In this document: piece by piece, positions 24,301 to 39,300 of the stretch
Position numbering within the stretch: position 1 is the stretch's first letter
Layout: every line of letters begins with the position of its first letter
Source: Siphonodentalium dalli
Taxonomy: Eukaryota; Mollusca; Scaphopoda; Gadilida; Siphonodentaliidae
DNA: 64,000 nucleotides
Direction: 5' to 3'
Assembly: GCA_032622095.1 (NCBI GenBank)
Contig: CP136067.1
Location: 124,531,030 to 124,595,029, forward strand
Notes under the pieces: generated by a model
The model's input: the letters and a program-made list of their open reading frames with translations, nothing else
Databases searched by the model: none
What the model was told of the DNA's origin: nothing
Position numbers and translations under genes: made by a program

Positions 24301-27300
24301 TTGAAATAGTGTGTCTGTCAATTGCAGAATGAAGTGTAAGCAGAATAAGGTCCCCAGAGGGTGAATTTGGTGATGCTAGCCCACTAAGCGGGGTAGCATA
24401 ACTAAATTCACCCTCTGGGGACCTCATTCTGCAAATGACAGACACACTATTTCAAGGCTTGATCACGTGATACAAATCAATGAATTTTAATCAAGTAACT
24501 ACCCATTTCTAGGCTTAGAATCCCGTGCAAATTGCAAACTTAAATATAGGGTTACTTTTCATAAGGATATCTGAATGAAATGGTATGCTTCAGAACTAAA
24601 ATATAAAATAACACTGGTCTGTTCTGTTGAGAAGAATTTTCTCACAAATGTCAGTGAATGAGCTAATCCCATGCTGCCATGAACACTGTTGCTTTGTAGG
24701 AAACGTCCCAGTGATTTGACTGGCATTTACATGACGCCGCAGTGAGAAGTACAACATAACACTGCATGTCCAGTCTGCGAGCCTCCCTGCCAAATGCTTC
24801 TGTTGCATGTGTGTGTTATTATTATGGTCTGAGCTCATTATTAAACTGTTAAATAGGGTTCTCACTGCAGTGGTCTGTGGGCCAATTTTCAAACAGCTTC
24901 TAGTTTTAGAGTTGGTTGATCCTTAGTCCCATTGGGACAGTCACGCCTCTAATTAATGGTTATTTATACATAACAATCAAATGTTAATACTTATTGTCTA
25001 CCCAAAAAGGTTGCCAAAAATTTTATCTCTGAATACAGAAACCATTAATATTAGTTTCCATTTGTTTATACCGTCTTCCCATTGTCCTTAGCCCCATTGG
25101 GACAGTCACACCTCTAGTTAATGGTTATTTATACGTAACAATCAAATTTTTTAATACTTGTTGTCTACCCAAAAAGGTTGCCAAAATTTTGACCTCTGTA
25201 TACAAAACCATTAATATAAACAGTTTGGGGAGACAAAACAAAACAAAATTTGTCGCATACATAGACCACAGTGCAAGCTAGATTCTGGAAAATTTCTGGA
25301 AGATATTATAAGATTGAAACTTCAGGGGTTACAAAAAAATAGGAACTTTTCAGTCAAAAACATGAAAGTTTGACTTTTTGTCGGAAACATGACACAACTT
25401 CTCTTTAATAAAAGAATAAAACATTTCAATGAAAAATTAGATGACCATTTGCTTCTGTATTAAAAGTCAATAATAATCCTGTTAAAAGAGGAATACAATG
25501 ATTTGCGGGATGCCGTGGTGATTTATTGTTTCTGGAGTCGGGACCCTCCGGCAGCAGGAAGGCTCGCAGTCGGTGTTTGTGTGTGTAGTGACATTACCCT
25601 ACCAGCATTTGGCACTGAAGCCAGCAGATATGAGGATGTGGTTTCTAGAGTTTCCATTTGTTTCTACCCTCTTCCCATTGTTCTCATAACAAACAGTGAA
25701 ATGTTTGACAGGAGAAAATCATAAGACTGCATCCAGGGGATCATAAAATGCCAGAGGTCCGTCTGTCTGTTGTCTGTATGTTTGTCTGTCTGTCCATCCA
25801 GGCATATATCCCAGCCATGGGTTATCTCGGATCTCAATCACATTTGTTATGGAGGTTCGCTAGATCATGTCATGAATCTCTACTATAGCTACACATACAG
25901 TAATGCTCTAAGTAATTGACCCCTTTGACTCAGGGAGAGCTTTCCGATGAATGGCAACAATCCATATTTCCGACTAAATCCTGAAAAGTTACCCATAATT
26001 CTGCTGTGGTTAAGGGGTCGATTAATTAGAGCATTACTGTAGCAGCTAAGAGGAGAGATCCATGCACTGATCTAAAGGTTCACCATCATGACTGCTTTAA
26101 CCCTTTCAGTGCCAAGTCCGATTTTTGTATCAACCCATATTTCCTTGAAAAATAATCAAGGAAATATGGGTTGATACAAAAATCGGACTTGGCACTGAAA
26201 GGGTTAAGCATGCTCAACTTGTAACATCATTACATAAAGTCATCATGAACAGCTAACTCTCGAAATTAACTATGGCAAAAGGTAATGCCATCGAAACGCC
26301 GTAGAAGCCAATATAGGATTTCATGCAATTCTAAAGCAATGCCATAGAAAAAAATGCAAATTTCAAGGGTTGAGTATATGAAATACTTATTATATGCTTT
26401 ATTCAGACCAATAAAACAACAGATATTTAAAGTGATGTGAAACATTCTGGTATGGGTGATCAAATAGAATAATCTTGCTCAAAGTAGTTATTTTGTACAA
26501 ATATTAATCCAAATTGACAACAGACCATCATTCTTAAATGTTTATTAACCCTTTGAGTGCCAGGGGCCGATCTCATCGGCCCTAAACCTACAAAATAAGT
26601 CTGTTAAAGAATATAAGAATAAATTATTAAAATTGTAAAAAATTGTAAAAAAACAAATTGTTAGGCCAATGCATTCTCTTATATATGCGAGGCGACCTAT
26701 GGTCGACTCGCATATATAAGAGAATGCATTGGCACAGGGTATATGGGTTGATAAAAAAATCGACCTGGCACTCAAAGGGTTAAATGCAATTACACTCGAT
26801 GGTGAAATCATTTGCGCATAGTTTTCGACAATAGTTGCATCCCGAATTGAGATGTAAATATTTACAATTGAGCGTAGTTCAGATGATGTTTTCTATGGAG
26901 TGGTATACGGTCGATTTCTTTGAAATTTTCAGCGTTGTTAGTGGAATGCTACATTCCCCCAGGTTCGGATAGCGCATGAGTACTAACTTATCAATTCCAC
27001 GCACTCGAACAAGCCCATAATATGTCTTTAACACAGGAAAAAAGTATTAGTTTTTTTCTTCAATAGATGGCCACAAGTTAATTGCAAGTAGGCAAATGAT
27101 ATTCAAGTACCAAATTGATTTTGACAAATTAAGATTGTTAAATTGGAGATGCACTTGGCACGGAGTCCAATATGACTAACCTCTTCAAAGTAATATGTCT
27201 CAGCATTGTCAATTAAACTGATCGATTCGGCGTAATTTCTGCCAGCGCCCAAACAAATACATTGCCACCCCTCTTGTCTTATAATGCAACTCTGCCAATT

Positions 27301-30300
27301 GAAGTATTGGATTTTTTTCTGTGTTAATTTGAGTATGTTCTTATATTGTGCTTGTTGCATTAAAATACATTTGAATTACAATGGCTCACAATTCCATCTT
27401 GATCTCTTGACAATGAACGATACGCGGAGATTTGATGTTCTAAGTGCATCATTAGATCGCTGTAGTTGGCGCTGTCACTTGACATTATTTCTCGGGCGTA
27501 GCTTCGGGCTTATATAACTCGGCTTTCGATCTCGATAGTGATTTTTTTCTTTGAGGAAAACAAGAAAATTTGTTGAAGATGAATTCAGGATCCCATCCAG
27601 TAGAATTACAACATCAACAATTATTTGCCTTGCATTAGGGTGATACATCAAGTATAAAACTTATGATGTTTGTTTTTATTCTTGGATTCAAATTGCTTAT
27701 ACAGTTTATTATAGACTGAACTTCAACTTATTAATTAAACATTTTCAAATACTGGCCATAGCTGCCCATGCCACTGAATTTTACTTAGTAATACCCCAAA
27801 TTTAAAATGCTGCCTAAAACTGAAAATTTGACAGTAGGGTTATTCTACTGAATTTTATCTTATCTTAGCATCCCCAAAAAAAAATCTGAAAATGCTTCTG
27901 CCCCTTGTAATCTTTGTTTGGAGACAGAGCATCATTGAGGTAATAGTGCTTCCTGTGGTTGTGAGATTTGCAATCAAATTACTGTTAAATTACCTTGGCA
28001 AATGATTGTGAAATCCTCTATCATGCTGCAAATGACCATAAAACAATAGTGCCCTGTAAAACACCCACCACACAGATTAGTGTCAATTAGTAGGGCATGA
28101 AATTTACAACATTATCCTCATAGCATCATTGTCACATGTATTACCTCATAGCCTCATTGTCATGTGTGTTGAACCACACTTTATTGTTTCCAAGTTTATT
28201 GCCATCGGGGTGTGGATTTTTCTTTGAGGAAAATAAGGAAATTTGTTGAAGATTTATTCAGGATCCCATCCTGTATATTGACAACAACAATTATTTGCCT
28301 TGCGTTAGGGTTAATTTATATGATGCTTTGATAATACACTATTCGACCAACATCCACCCCACCCCCATCACCTACGAAATCTAAATTTTCCATACGCATT
28401 GAGTATAAAAGTTTGGATGATTTGTTAATTGTTTCATTCATGTTGCTTATACAGTTAATTATGGACTAAACTTTAACTTATTAATTAAAAAAAAAATTAT
28501 TCTGCATGCTCATGTCACCAAATTTTGCATTTTTTTTTACTTGCCACTAAATTTGACTCAGTATTCTCAAAGTTTAAAATACTGCTCATGCCATTCATTT
28601 ATCATTATATATCACCTAAAACTGTTGAAAAATTAAAAACTGGGGTTATTTACTGAATTTTATCTTAGTGCCCCCTAAAAATAAACAAAATCTGAACATG
28701 CTTCTGGACCCTTGTAATCTTTGTTTGGAGACAGAACATCATTTGAGGAAATGATAGTTGTGAGGTTTGCAGTCAAATTACTGTTAAATTACCTTGGCAA
28801 TTGATTGTGAAATCCTCTTTCATGATCCAAATGACCATAAAACAATAGTGCCCTGTAAAACACACACCACACAGATTAGTGTCAATTAGTAGGGCATGAA
28901 ATTTACAACATTATCCTCATAGCATCATTGTCACATGTATTACCTCATAGCCTCATTGTCACGGGTGTTCAACAACACTTTATTGTTTCGGTGTTTATTG
29001 CCATCAGCGTGTGTAAGGGAATAACAAAGGTGATATGATACCTTTCAGGATGTTTACCAAAAAATAAAGGAATTTAATACAATGGTATACTCGTATGTGT
29101 TGAGGGTATAATGTCAAAAGAATCTGAGAACATTGTTGAATACTCTGTAATATACCCACGACTTTATAAAAAAAGTTAGTTAATTTCATTTGTAAATTTT
29201 TATTTAGATGGCCATTTTTTTTCAGCTATTTACCAGAAGAAGAACGAATTTAACATTTGATTATTGTAGACCTGTATGTTAAAGTTTACCATTTTTTAAG
29301 TTTTTTAAATTGTATATACTAAAATAGTTTATTTTGTTTAAAAAAAATAGAAGAAGATGCCAAGAAAATGGCCTATCTATTAATTACATGATTTTTGAAA
29401 AAAAATCCTCTCTAACATTGTGCTATATCATTGTTGAACTTGATGAATTATAAAATAGAAATGAAAATATAAAATAAAACAATAATAAAAAGAGGTATAT
29501 TTATAATAAGAGTTTAACTAACCCTGTAATCACAGACTCAGTTTATAGGAGGTTGAGTTGATTCCAGCCTGAGGCTGCAGGATCAGTAGGATCATGATCA
29601 GGCTTCAGTGTACAGTTCCCTTCACCCTAGACTCGTTTTATAGTATTTTTACTTTATAATACTTACATACAGAACTAGGTAAATAGATGATCCTTATGTG
29701 TTATATTAATAATAACATTTGTATTACATTTATGCCAGTTTTAAAGACATATTATGGACTTGTTTGGGTGCGTGAAATTGATAAGTTATTATGCCAACCT
29801 GGGGAATGTAGCATATTCTGCTAACATCGCCGCAAAATTTCAAAGAAATTGACCATACCGCTCCACAGAATATATCATATGAACTCCAAATTGTAAATAT
29901 TTACATCTCGATTCGGGACGCAACTATTGGCGATAATCTAACATAAATGATTACGCCATCGATAGTCATGGCATTTAATTAATATATGAGAATAATGGTG
30001 TGTATCGTCAATTTGGATTAATATTCGTAACAAATAACTACTTTGAGCAAGATTATTCTCAATTTCTATTTGATCACCCTACCAGAGTGTTTCACATAAC
30101 TTTAATAACACCAGAGAGGATATATTAAAAACGAGAAGAAAAAAATGTGAGATTAATTTAGCATTGTTAAGAGGGTAGATTTATATGAAAGACAAACATC
30201 CTGGTTGTTCCATATATCTTCCACAATACTTGGGACTATAAACCCCAGTCTCTGTTAACCAAGGGATAAACATACACAAGACATTAATACAGCTTATGCA

Positions 30301-33300
30301 TCCGGTAAATAATGGAAAATAAAAAAAACAAAATGGTACAAATCCAGGCTAATCACAGCCAGGAATCATAATAGAAACCAGGAACACTACAATGGAACCC
30401 ATCATAAAACCCTGAGCCCTCAACAATCGAATACAAACAATGCATTATACTCCTTACTTATCCCCCCTTTGTGCTACCTATGCCTTAATTACTATAACAA
30501 TGAATATCAGACTGTATCTTATCTAAAGACAAAACGCAAACCACATGTCTTCATTTAATACCTGATGGCTTTAAACTGCCATTTAGTCCCCTATGTTGTG
30601 TACAGAAGGGATTCACATATGTTTGTCATTATGCCTGTTAGCCAGTGTCATGCTGATTGGTCTATAAGAGATTTGTAAAGGCTCATTAATAGGGATGGGG
30701 CCCTGGTCCATTGTGGAGGTGTGATCTTTCTTGTTTGAGTTTTAACAGACTCTGTTACAATATATACCCCTCCTACTTGTCATCCCTCAGTTTGTCTACC
30801 TATCTGCTAGCATCAACACACTACATTGTTACTGCTGTATTGTTATATACACCCTGTTTGTATTGTGAAGAGATCGTTTTCTGATGCTCTTGACTTGATG
30901 CTGCTTGTTTAGTTTTAATAGAGTGATAATATAGGATAACTGGACATTCTGTGTTTCGTTATTTAGACGGGACGCTTTTATTCAATGATGGGTATGTATA
31001 AAAGTTATGTTTGAAGTTGATCTATAATCCAATTTAATATTAAAGTTAAATTATATTTTACTTTTATAGTTCAATTAATGCTAATAGTTAAAGGTTTTAG
31101 AATGTTTTTATTTATTTATTTTGTTGTACTTTTATTTATTGACGTATATGAAATAAATAATTTTTTTATGTACTAGTAAGATTTTGGAGAGAAAGTTTTC
31201 TTTTAAATTTGGAGCTGGAATATTTAATTTATAACACAGAAGATAGAAGAAAATGCTAATGCATCAACTATACAAGATGGATTAATATATTAAATGTGTT
31301 CTGAAATTTTGTTCCAATCACTGTATTTTATGTTCCCAAGAATTTGACATCAACTATAATAAAACTTTTTTAATAATAAAAACATGGTTTATGGTGTGAA
31401 CCTTGTAAACTTTGAAACCCTCCCATGTGATTGTGTGCTCATCAACTTTGTAAAACATAATTTCTTATAGTGAAAAAACATAATTTATGGTGTGAACCTT
31501 TTCATAAACTTTGAGAACTGTCCCTAGTGATTGTATGCTCATCAACTTTTGTTAAACTTTATTTCTGATGGTGAAGATTCTGAAGAAACATAATTTATGG
31601 TGTGAACCTTTTCATAAACTTTGATGCCCCCTCCCCAGTGATTGTATAGCGTGAGAGTATGACCCTATTATCACATGCCGGCTCTAAACATATGTTATTT
31701 TGGCACTATGTGAGTGTGTCTCCTGGGTCCTTGTGGTATAACCATCATCAAAAGAACAAAAGGTGTGCGAGAAACAGAGGAAACCATTTATTAGGGTCGT
31801 TTCAGGACAACATCTGTAAAGACACTCACAGGGCTGAGCACTTCTTCTGTCTCAAAAGAATGGTGGGCTAAGTCAGGTTACTTTATCCATGCAAAATTAA
31901 CCCTTCAGATCTTAATGGTGAGCTACAGTAATGCCCTAAATAATTGGCTCCTTAACCACAGCAGAATTATGGGTAATTTTTCAACAAAGTGTTCAACATT
32001 AGCTCGATCATGTTCTTATTATGAGATACACTGTACATCAACAAAGTGTTTATTCAAATTTTGTGTTTGATGTATGTTAACCCTTCCATGACTGGAGTTT
32101 CCGAATTTTTTGAAAACCCTGTGCCAATGCATTCTCTTATATATGCGAGGCTCCCATAGGGATCTTCGCATATATAATACAGTAATGCCATAATTAAATA
32201 TTGTTTGTTGCCATTCATAGGAAAGCTCTCAGTGAGAGCTTTCCAATGAATGGCAACAAGCCATATTTCCGACTAAATCCTGAAAAATTACCCATAATTC
32301 TGCTGTGGTCAAGGAGTCGATTAATTAGAGCATTACTGTATGTTCCCTATGTCGCATATATAACATGCTCCCTATGGAAGACTCGCATATATAAGAGAAT
32401 GCACTGGCACAGGATATTTAATGCTGCACCAGCGCAGTTCCCGTCATGAAAGAGTTAACCCTTCAGATCTTAATGGTGAGCTACATCAGCAAAGCGTTCA
32501 CCATTAGCTCGATCAAGTTTATATTATGAGATACATTAGCAAAGTGTTCTAACATAATGTTCAAACATAAACAAGTTGAAGTTCTTGAAGCAGTATTGAA
32601 CTCAATTAAATTGCCAATCGACACTATTGCTAGTTCAGATCATGTACTTTTTATAGCAGATATTCATGGTTGAGAACGCTGTTCCCTAAATTTCCCTTCT
32701 AAAACTATTCTTGTGGTCTTCTACTAGTATAGATTCCTTCATGTGGTGTACTAGCTTAACAGTTAAGAAGTTTTCTGTGTAAACTTTCCACCTCCTGATT
32801 TAGCTCAGGCGTGGAAACCCCTTAATTATAAACATAATTTTGTTATGTGTTTTAATGATATTAATTAATTGCCATCAATTCAGATTTGAGTTTGAGGTTA
32901 AAGTAGCATGATAATTATACACTGTACCATATTTGTCTATTCTACACTAATGCCCTAAATAAACGACAGCAGAATTATGGGTAACTTTTCAGGATTTAGT
33001 CGGAAATATGGCTTGTTGCCATTCATCGGAAAGCTCTCACTGAGAGCTTTCCGATGAATGGCAACAAGCCATATTTCTGATTAAATCCTGAAAAGTTACC
33101 CATAATTATGCTGTGGTTAAGGAGTCGATTATTTAGGGCATTAGTGCTACTCCATTGGTTGTATACATGTACTGAGAACCAAGCTATTAAAGTGTGGTCA
33201 CTTTCCCACAGTAAATCAAACCCCAACATGTTCTCCTTTCCTCATATTTTTTATAAGTCCCAGAGGACATTATATAAATTACTACAAACATATATTCAAA

Positions 33301-36300
33301 GCCACGTCTCACAAAAGAAACTGATACTCTATGAATTAGAGCACTTTTTATTCAATGTGTGAATCGGCGTTTTGAGGACTCTTCGTACATAATTACGAAA
33401 ACACTGATAATACCACTTGGCATTTGTGTTTGCCGGTAACGTGTCCGTAGTGACCAGAGTGCAATGTTCTGGTAAAGTGATTTAGTCACACAGCGTAGTG
33501 TAGGTGCAGTTCTGTCCCATATGTTTCCACTGATTGTTGTTTTGTTTGAACTCGCGATGTAGATATTTCCATGCAATATTACTACAATACACTCAATAGA
33601 CCACTGATCCGTGAAATTTAGAAAATCTACACTTGTTTTTAATGCAAAAAAGTTCAGAGACTTATGACGTTCAATAATGAATCACTGCCGATCCCACTCT
33701 CAATTTATTTTTCACTAGACAATGAATGCCGGGTTGTTGTTTGTGGTGAAAATGCCCTCCACCTTCTTGACAATATATTTTTTTCTCGTTGATTTATTAA
33801 CCCTTTCATGATGAAGCTTCCTGAATTTTTGCGAAAACCCTGTGCAATGCATTCTCTTATATATGCGAGTCGACCATAGGTCGCCTCGCATATATAAGAG
33901 AATGCATTGGCCTGACAACTTTTATATTATTTTTTATAATTATAAAAAATGTAAGTAAAAATGGAAAAAAATATTATAAAATTGTTAAAGAATGTAAGAA
34001 AAAATTATAAAAATTATGAAATCATTAAAGAATTTAAGAAAAAATTGTTATAGAATGTAAGACAAAATTAATAACAAATTGTTAGGCCAATGCATTCTCT
34101 TATATATGCGAGGCGACCTATGGTCGACTCGCAAAAATAAGAGAATGCATTGGCACAGGGTTTTCAATGTTGTGCCAGCGCAGCTCCCGTCATGAAAGGG
34201 TTACATGTATTATAATAAACAACCCATTTGAATATGAACTAGTCGTTAGTCAATGAACAAGCTTATCATTTGAGTGCCCCCTCTATATATACTTGATATA
34301 TTGGCATAATTAGATCAAGAACAGAAATGGAATTATTAACAAATAAGTAAATTCCGTATTATTGGTATGTATTCAGATGTGCACTAATGCTCTAAATAAT
34401 CGACTCCTTAAACACAGCAGAATTATGGGTAACTTTTCAGGATTTAGTCGGAAATATGGCTTGTTGCCATCTCCCCGAGAGCTTTCCGATGAATGGCAAC
34501 AAGCCATATTTCCGACTAAATCCTGAAAAGTTACCCATAATTCTGCTGTGTTTAAGGAGTCGATTAATTAGGGAATTACTGTATATTCATATTTGAACTT
34601 ATAGAATCACAGTCTTTTGCCAGCCTCTAATTTTGGAATTGTTTTTTGAAATTATAAAATATAATATGAATGTAGCGGGTCGTATATTCAGGGGCTTGAT
34701 TTGAAACCAGTTTACTGAGTATATTGGTAGAAATTATTGCTTAATAATTGGTCATGAATCAGAACAACTGAACCTTTCTCACATTTTCTTCCTTGGAGGT
34801 AAAGTATTCCCGTCTGTTAGAAGACAACAGAAATCTCAAACAACAAAGCATTCCTTGAGAAGAAAGCCTTCTCTGCAGGAGCGAAATTCTAGCTCTCTAT
34901 AGCTGTTAAAGAAAACACTCAAGTTAGATACAAATACCTCGAATAATGCAGCAAAAATGACACAAATTACTCTAAATACTCAGACCTCCCTTCCAAAATA
35001 ATAAACATACTTTATGTGATTTGGATTCTTGAAAACAAAAAGATTAAGCTACAAAGAAGAATAATGAAATGGCAGAAATTAGTAGCCCAGTGGCATAACA
35101 ATGCATGCTGTTGGGAAAACGACTCAAAAAACGGATTTGAAAATTTGGCTAATCAACAACATGTTGCCGTCAGTCAAATATTTTAAGGAAAGGAATTGTT
35201 GTTGGAAGAATTAGTGGGTGGTACCATACTGCCCTGTCTTGATGTAAAGCATTGGAAATGGAGAAGCGAAGTACAGTAATGCTCTAAGTAATCGACTCCT
35301 TAACCACAGTACTAGATCACATTATGAACTTTCAAAAAAAAAAAATTATTTTTATAAGGAGGATTCAACTACAATTCGCTTCATTTAGTTTTCCAAAAAA
35401 TATTTAGTAATTAATCAGAGCCAAATTTAAGACAACAAAGAATGTTTATTCTATGATTTAATATTATTTGAATAACTAATCTCGTAATTATGACAATTCT
35501 GAGAAATAGTCATCAAAATAACAAAAATACATTCATTCCTAAATTTAGATTAGTACAACAATACAGCATTGTCCCCAACAGAGATCTACATTATACATTT
35601 CCTGCCTAAATTCTCTCTTCCTATCTGTTCCTATTTCCACTACTAATGACCCATAATGAATCCAGCCTGGTTTTCTATGATGGCCATTTGGGTTAATGAT
35701 GAAGAATTAAGCAGGATCCAGGATCAAAGGCTGCCAAAATGATAATATATCTAAAAGCTCCCAGCAAACAATAGGAAGAGTCAAGGCTGACAAAATGTTA
35801 TCTCTGTTTCATCTGGGGCAGAGGGATCAAGCCAGCATTGTATCAGAAGCAGTAGCCAAAGTACTATATTATCACTGACAAAGGGGCATTTGTTGTGCAT
35901 AGTTCTGGTAGCTAATGACCAACAAAGAGAGTGATTAGCAGCCATTATAAAGCTATCTGTCTGTGCAGCCAGGATCATATGGTCAGTGTCAGCACCACTG
36001 GAACAAACCAACTCTTATTCTAATTTTGGTCAAAAGCCAAAAGGAGGAAGAATGCTATCAGAGACCAACTATTATTATTCTGGTATAAAATGAGTACCAA
36101 GGTTTAAGAAACAGTTATTGTTGCCAAAATGGACACCAACGCTATAAGGAATCAACTATTATTCTGGCCTGGGGTGGAAAGCGCCAAATCATGTCAGGTT
36201 ATATTTGGAAGGTTTTGAGGTGTAAACTTCAAATTTCCATCTGCAACCTCAACCCATGAAAAAATTCCAAATTTGGAATTTATTTGGAATGTTTTTTTGC

Positions 36301-39300
36301 GCCCATTCATAATCGTATTATCCATCTTAAGATTTTTAGATTATAATAATATACACTTTTGGGGAAACTTCAACCCAGCACCTAACATATAACAGAGAAA
36401 CAGCATGATTCCCAATTTATTCAGTTGCAGGAATGTTCATGTTCATCAAATGGGCGTTAACAACCAAAATGCTGTTGAATTTATAAGCCAAACATTGTTG
36501 CAAATGAATGAGTGCAACAGTAGCATATTTTTATATTTATGGTCAGTTGATAGCTATTTCGATGAATGGCAGTTGAGTTAATTTAACCAGACAATATTCA
36601 ACCACAACCTCTTTGATAGCGCTTGTCATGAAGGGTTCCGACAATATTCAACCACAACCTCTTTGATAGCGCAGGTCATGAAGGGTTCGGTAGCAGCTGG
36701 ATCACGTTCAACCATTCAGTTGGTATCTGTCTCAATGACTGGTGTTTGTCAGGAGATGGAGAGAATGTTAATTACCAGGAACCAGCAGGCAGGTCTTTGT
36801 AATAGTCGCTGTGTCTGAAGTGGCCATCTTAATATAAACTTTGCTGATGCATTGTTAGTCAAAGCCATTAGCTACAAACCATATTGTTTATTTCCGTAGG
36901 ATTTCTGCGATTGTTTGATAGAGAATGAGAAAGGTCTGTTCTTCCTTTGTCTACTGGCATTAGACATCATACAGGCCTTGTTCTGCTATACTAATGTTAG
37001 GGATTGTTTAGAAGCTATGGCATGGTGGTGTGGGGGAGGTTGTGGGTGCAGCCTGTCTGGACCCTTGATAAATTGTAACTCCAGAGTCGTATAATATGTA
37101 TTTATGAATTTCACCCCCCCCCCCCCCCCCACAAACACTTCCACCCCATTCTCAATTTAGATACAAGTACCTTGCATCCAGTGCATAACTCATGGACTCT
37201 TCTTCTGAAGTTTATGCCTTTTGGTTGAGATTGAAAATTTCCAGCTGGTGAAAAATTGACAGGTGTAAATAATGGACCTCATTTGATGCTTTGGTTTCAG
37301 ACCAGAGTTCTGTTAAATTTCCAGAACAGTGGAATTCCATTGAAACCATGTTACATCACACACTCCTGACAATCTAAATTGTTAATTAAACACTAATCAA
37401 TCAACTGTATGTTTGTAATTAGTTAAGGTAATTAGATCCTCATCTAACAATGCCACACTGGCTCCTGACACTGATTCCAGATGTGTGGCCATGTTAAACA
37501 ATGACTCCCCAAGTAGCCAGACCCTTATCTGTTCTCATATTCTAAGCATTTGTTGGTCCCCCCAGGAATTAATCCCATTCTGTAACACTATCTAGAGCTC
37601 TGTCAACTCAGCATGCAACAGTTGGTTTCAATAGTTCTATATCTTGGGTTCCTCCTTTTGGCCAGAATCACAGTAATATGTTTCTAGCATTACCTCTGAT
37701 AGTGATCAGATTCCCATGATATGAATTAAAAGCTTTTAACCCTTTCATGACGGGATCTGCACTGGTGCAGCATTAAAGACCCTGTTCCAGTTCACGCTCT
37801 TTATGAATATGGTGTAAAAACACCCTCTGCAGCATTGGGGCTATTACATGCCAATGTAATCGGGCTATTACATGCCGATGTAATCGATAACGATTACAAT
37901 TACTTTTGATTTACATTATTATGATTACTGATTATATTTTTCCAAATTACTTTAGTAAATGCAACTGATTACTTTTCGATTACATCTGATTACAATTGTT
38001 AGTTTCCAATCATTTTGATGCCATAGGAATAAATGATGAAAATAGATAAAATTAATTAAAATATAAAATTTGATTGAATAAAAACGTCACTATATAAAAT
38101 GTAAACAAGGAATGACCGTAAAATGGACCTCATTCTGCAAATGTCAGACAAACTATATCCAGGCTTCACAAATCCCATACAGTCGACCCCTTAACCACAG
38201 CAGAATTATAGGTAACTTTTCAGGATTTAGTCTGAAATATGGCTTGTTGCCATTCATCAGAAAGCTCTCGCTTTTCTCCAGCACTAATCTACCATTTCAA
38301 TGATTCAGTTTAATAATTTCCAGAAAGAATTAACTTTTAGAAAAATTATTTAATTATCAAGAATTCTCATTATCAATTTTGAAAAAAATTCATCTCATCA
38401 CTAATTTAACCCTTTACCCAACAGAACGGCCATGTGCCAATGCATTCTCTTATATATGCGAGTCGACCATAGGTCGCCTTGCATATATAAGAGAATGCAT
38501 TGGCTTTTAACATATTAAAAATGATAAAATTGTCAAAGAATGTAGAAAAATATTATGAAAATTGTTAAAAAATGTAAGAAAAAATTATAAAATTGTTAAA
38601 GAATGTAAGGCCAATGCATTCTCTTATATATGCGAGGCGACCTATGGTCGACTCGCATATATAAGAGAATGCATTGGCACAGGGCATAACTGTAACCATC
38701 ACAATGTGGTCAATGAACCGGTTCCAATGATATCCATATTTGTATGGTGTTATTGAGACAGACCGAAGATATTTTAGGCTGTTGAAGCTTTATTTGGGCG
38801 TTTTTGGCCGGTTTGTTGGGTAAAGGGTTAAAAGAATTTAGAAAAAACTAATGAAACTGAGCAAAAATATCATTGACATCTTCATCTGTTTATGCTCATA
38901 AAGGCTGTCAACTGCAGCCCAAAATGGGTTAAATAAACCACACAGTAACTGGTTTTAACTTTTAACAGGAGGCACATTATTCCTTTAGCAGTCAGTTGTC
39001 CAAAAATCGAAGCTCCTCCCACACAGAGTGGTCAATAATTGGTAACTTCTGCTCTCAAAGGTCCATAATTGTTACAGACTGATTAAATCACACAGTGACA
39101 AGACACCACACCAGTTTTAACTTATCCAGGCTTTCTTAGCCAATAAACCAACCCGAAATTCAATCTCATAGTTTCCATCCCTATTTATTGGTAGAAACAA
39201 TTATAATTAATCTGTTGAGGGGGATAATGAGAAACATTCTTTAATTAGCCGCCTGTTTGATAAAGGGCTGCTGTGTTTAGGTGCCACATCATTCTGAGAT

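Larger units (their letters stand above)
31898..32600 (+). repeat. Direct duplication flanking a family C/A nest
   Basis: 31898-32076 and 32455-32600 both begin ttaacccttcagatcttaat ggtgagctac and continue with cattagctcgatca and tattatgagataca. Family C 32081-32454 lies between. The left copy also holds a family A fragment. Confidence 0.75.

Noticed and set aside
24596-24892. 98-codon minus-strand frame
   Set aside because: No recognisable domain, no expression signals; length fits chance.
37114-37131. Poly-C tract of about 17
   Set aside because: Simple homopolymer, no further structure; length may be a sequencing effect.
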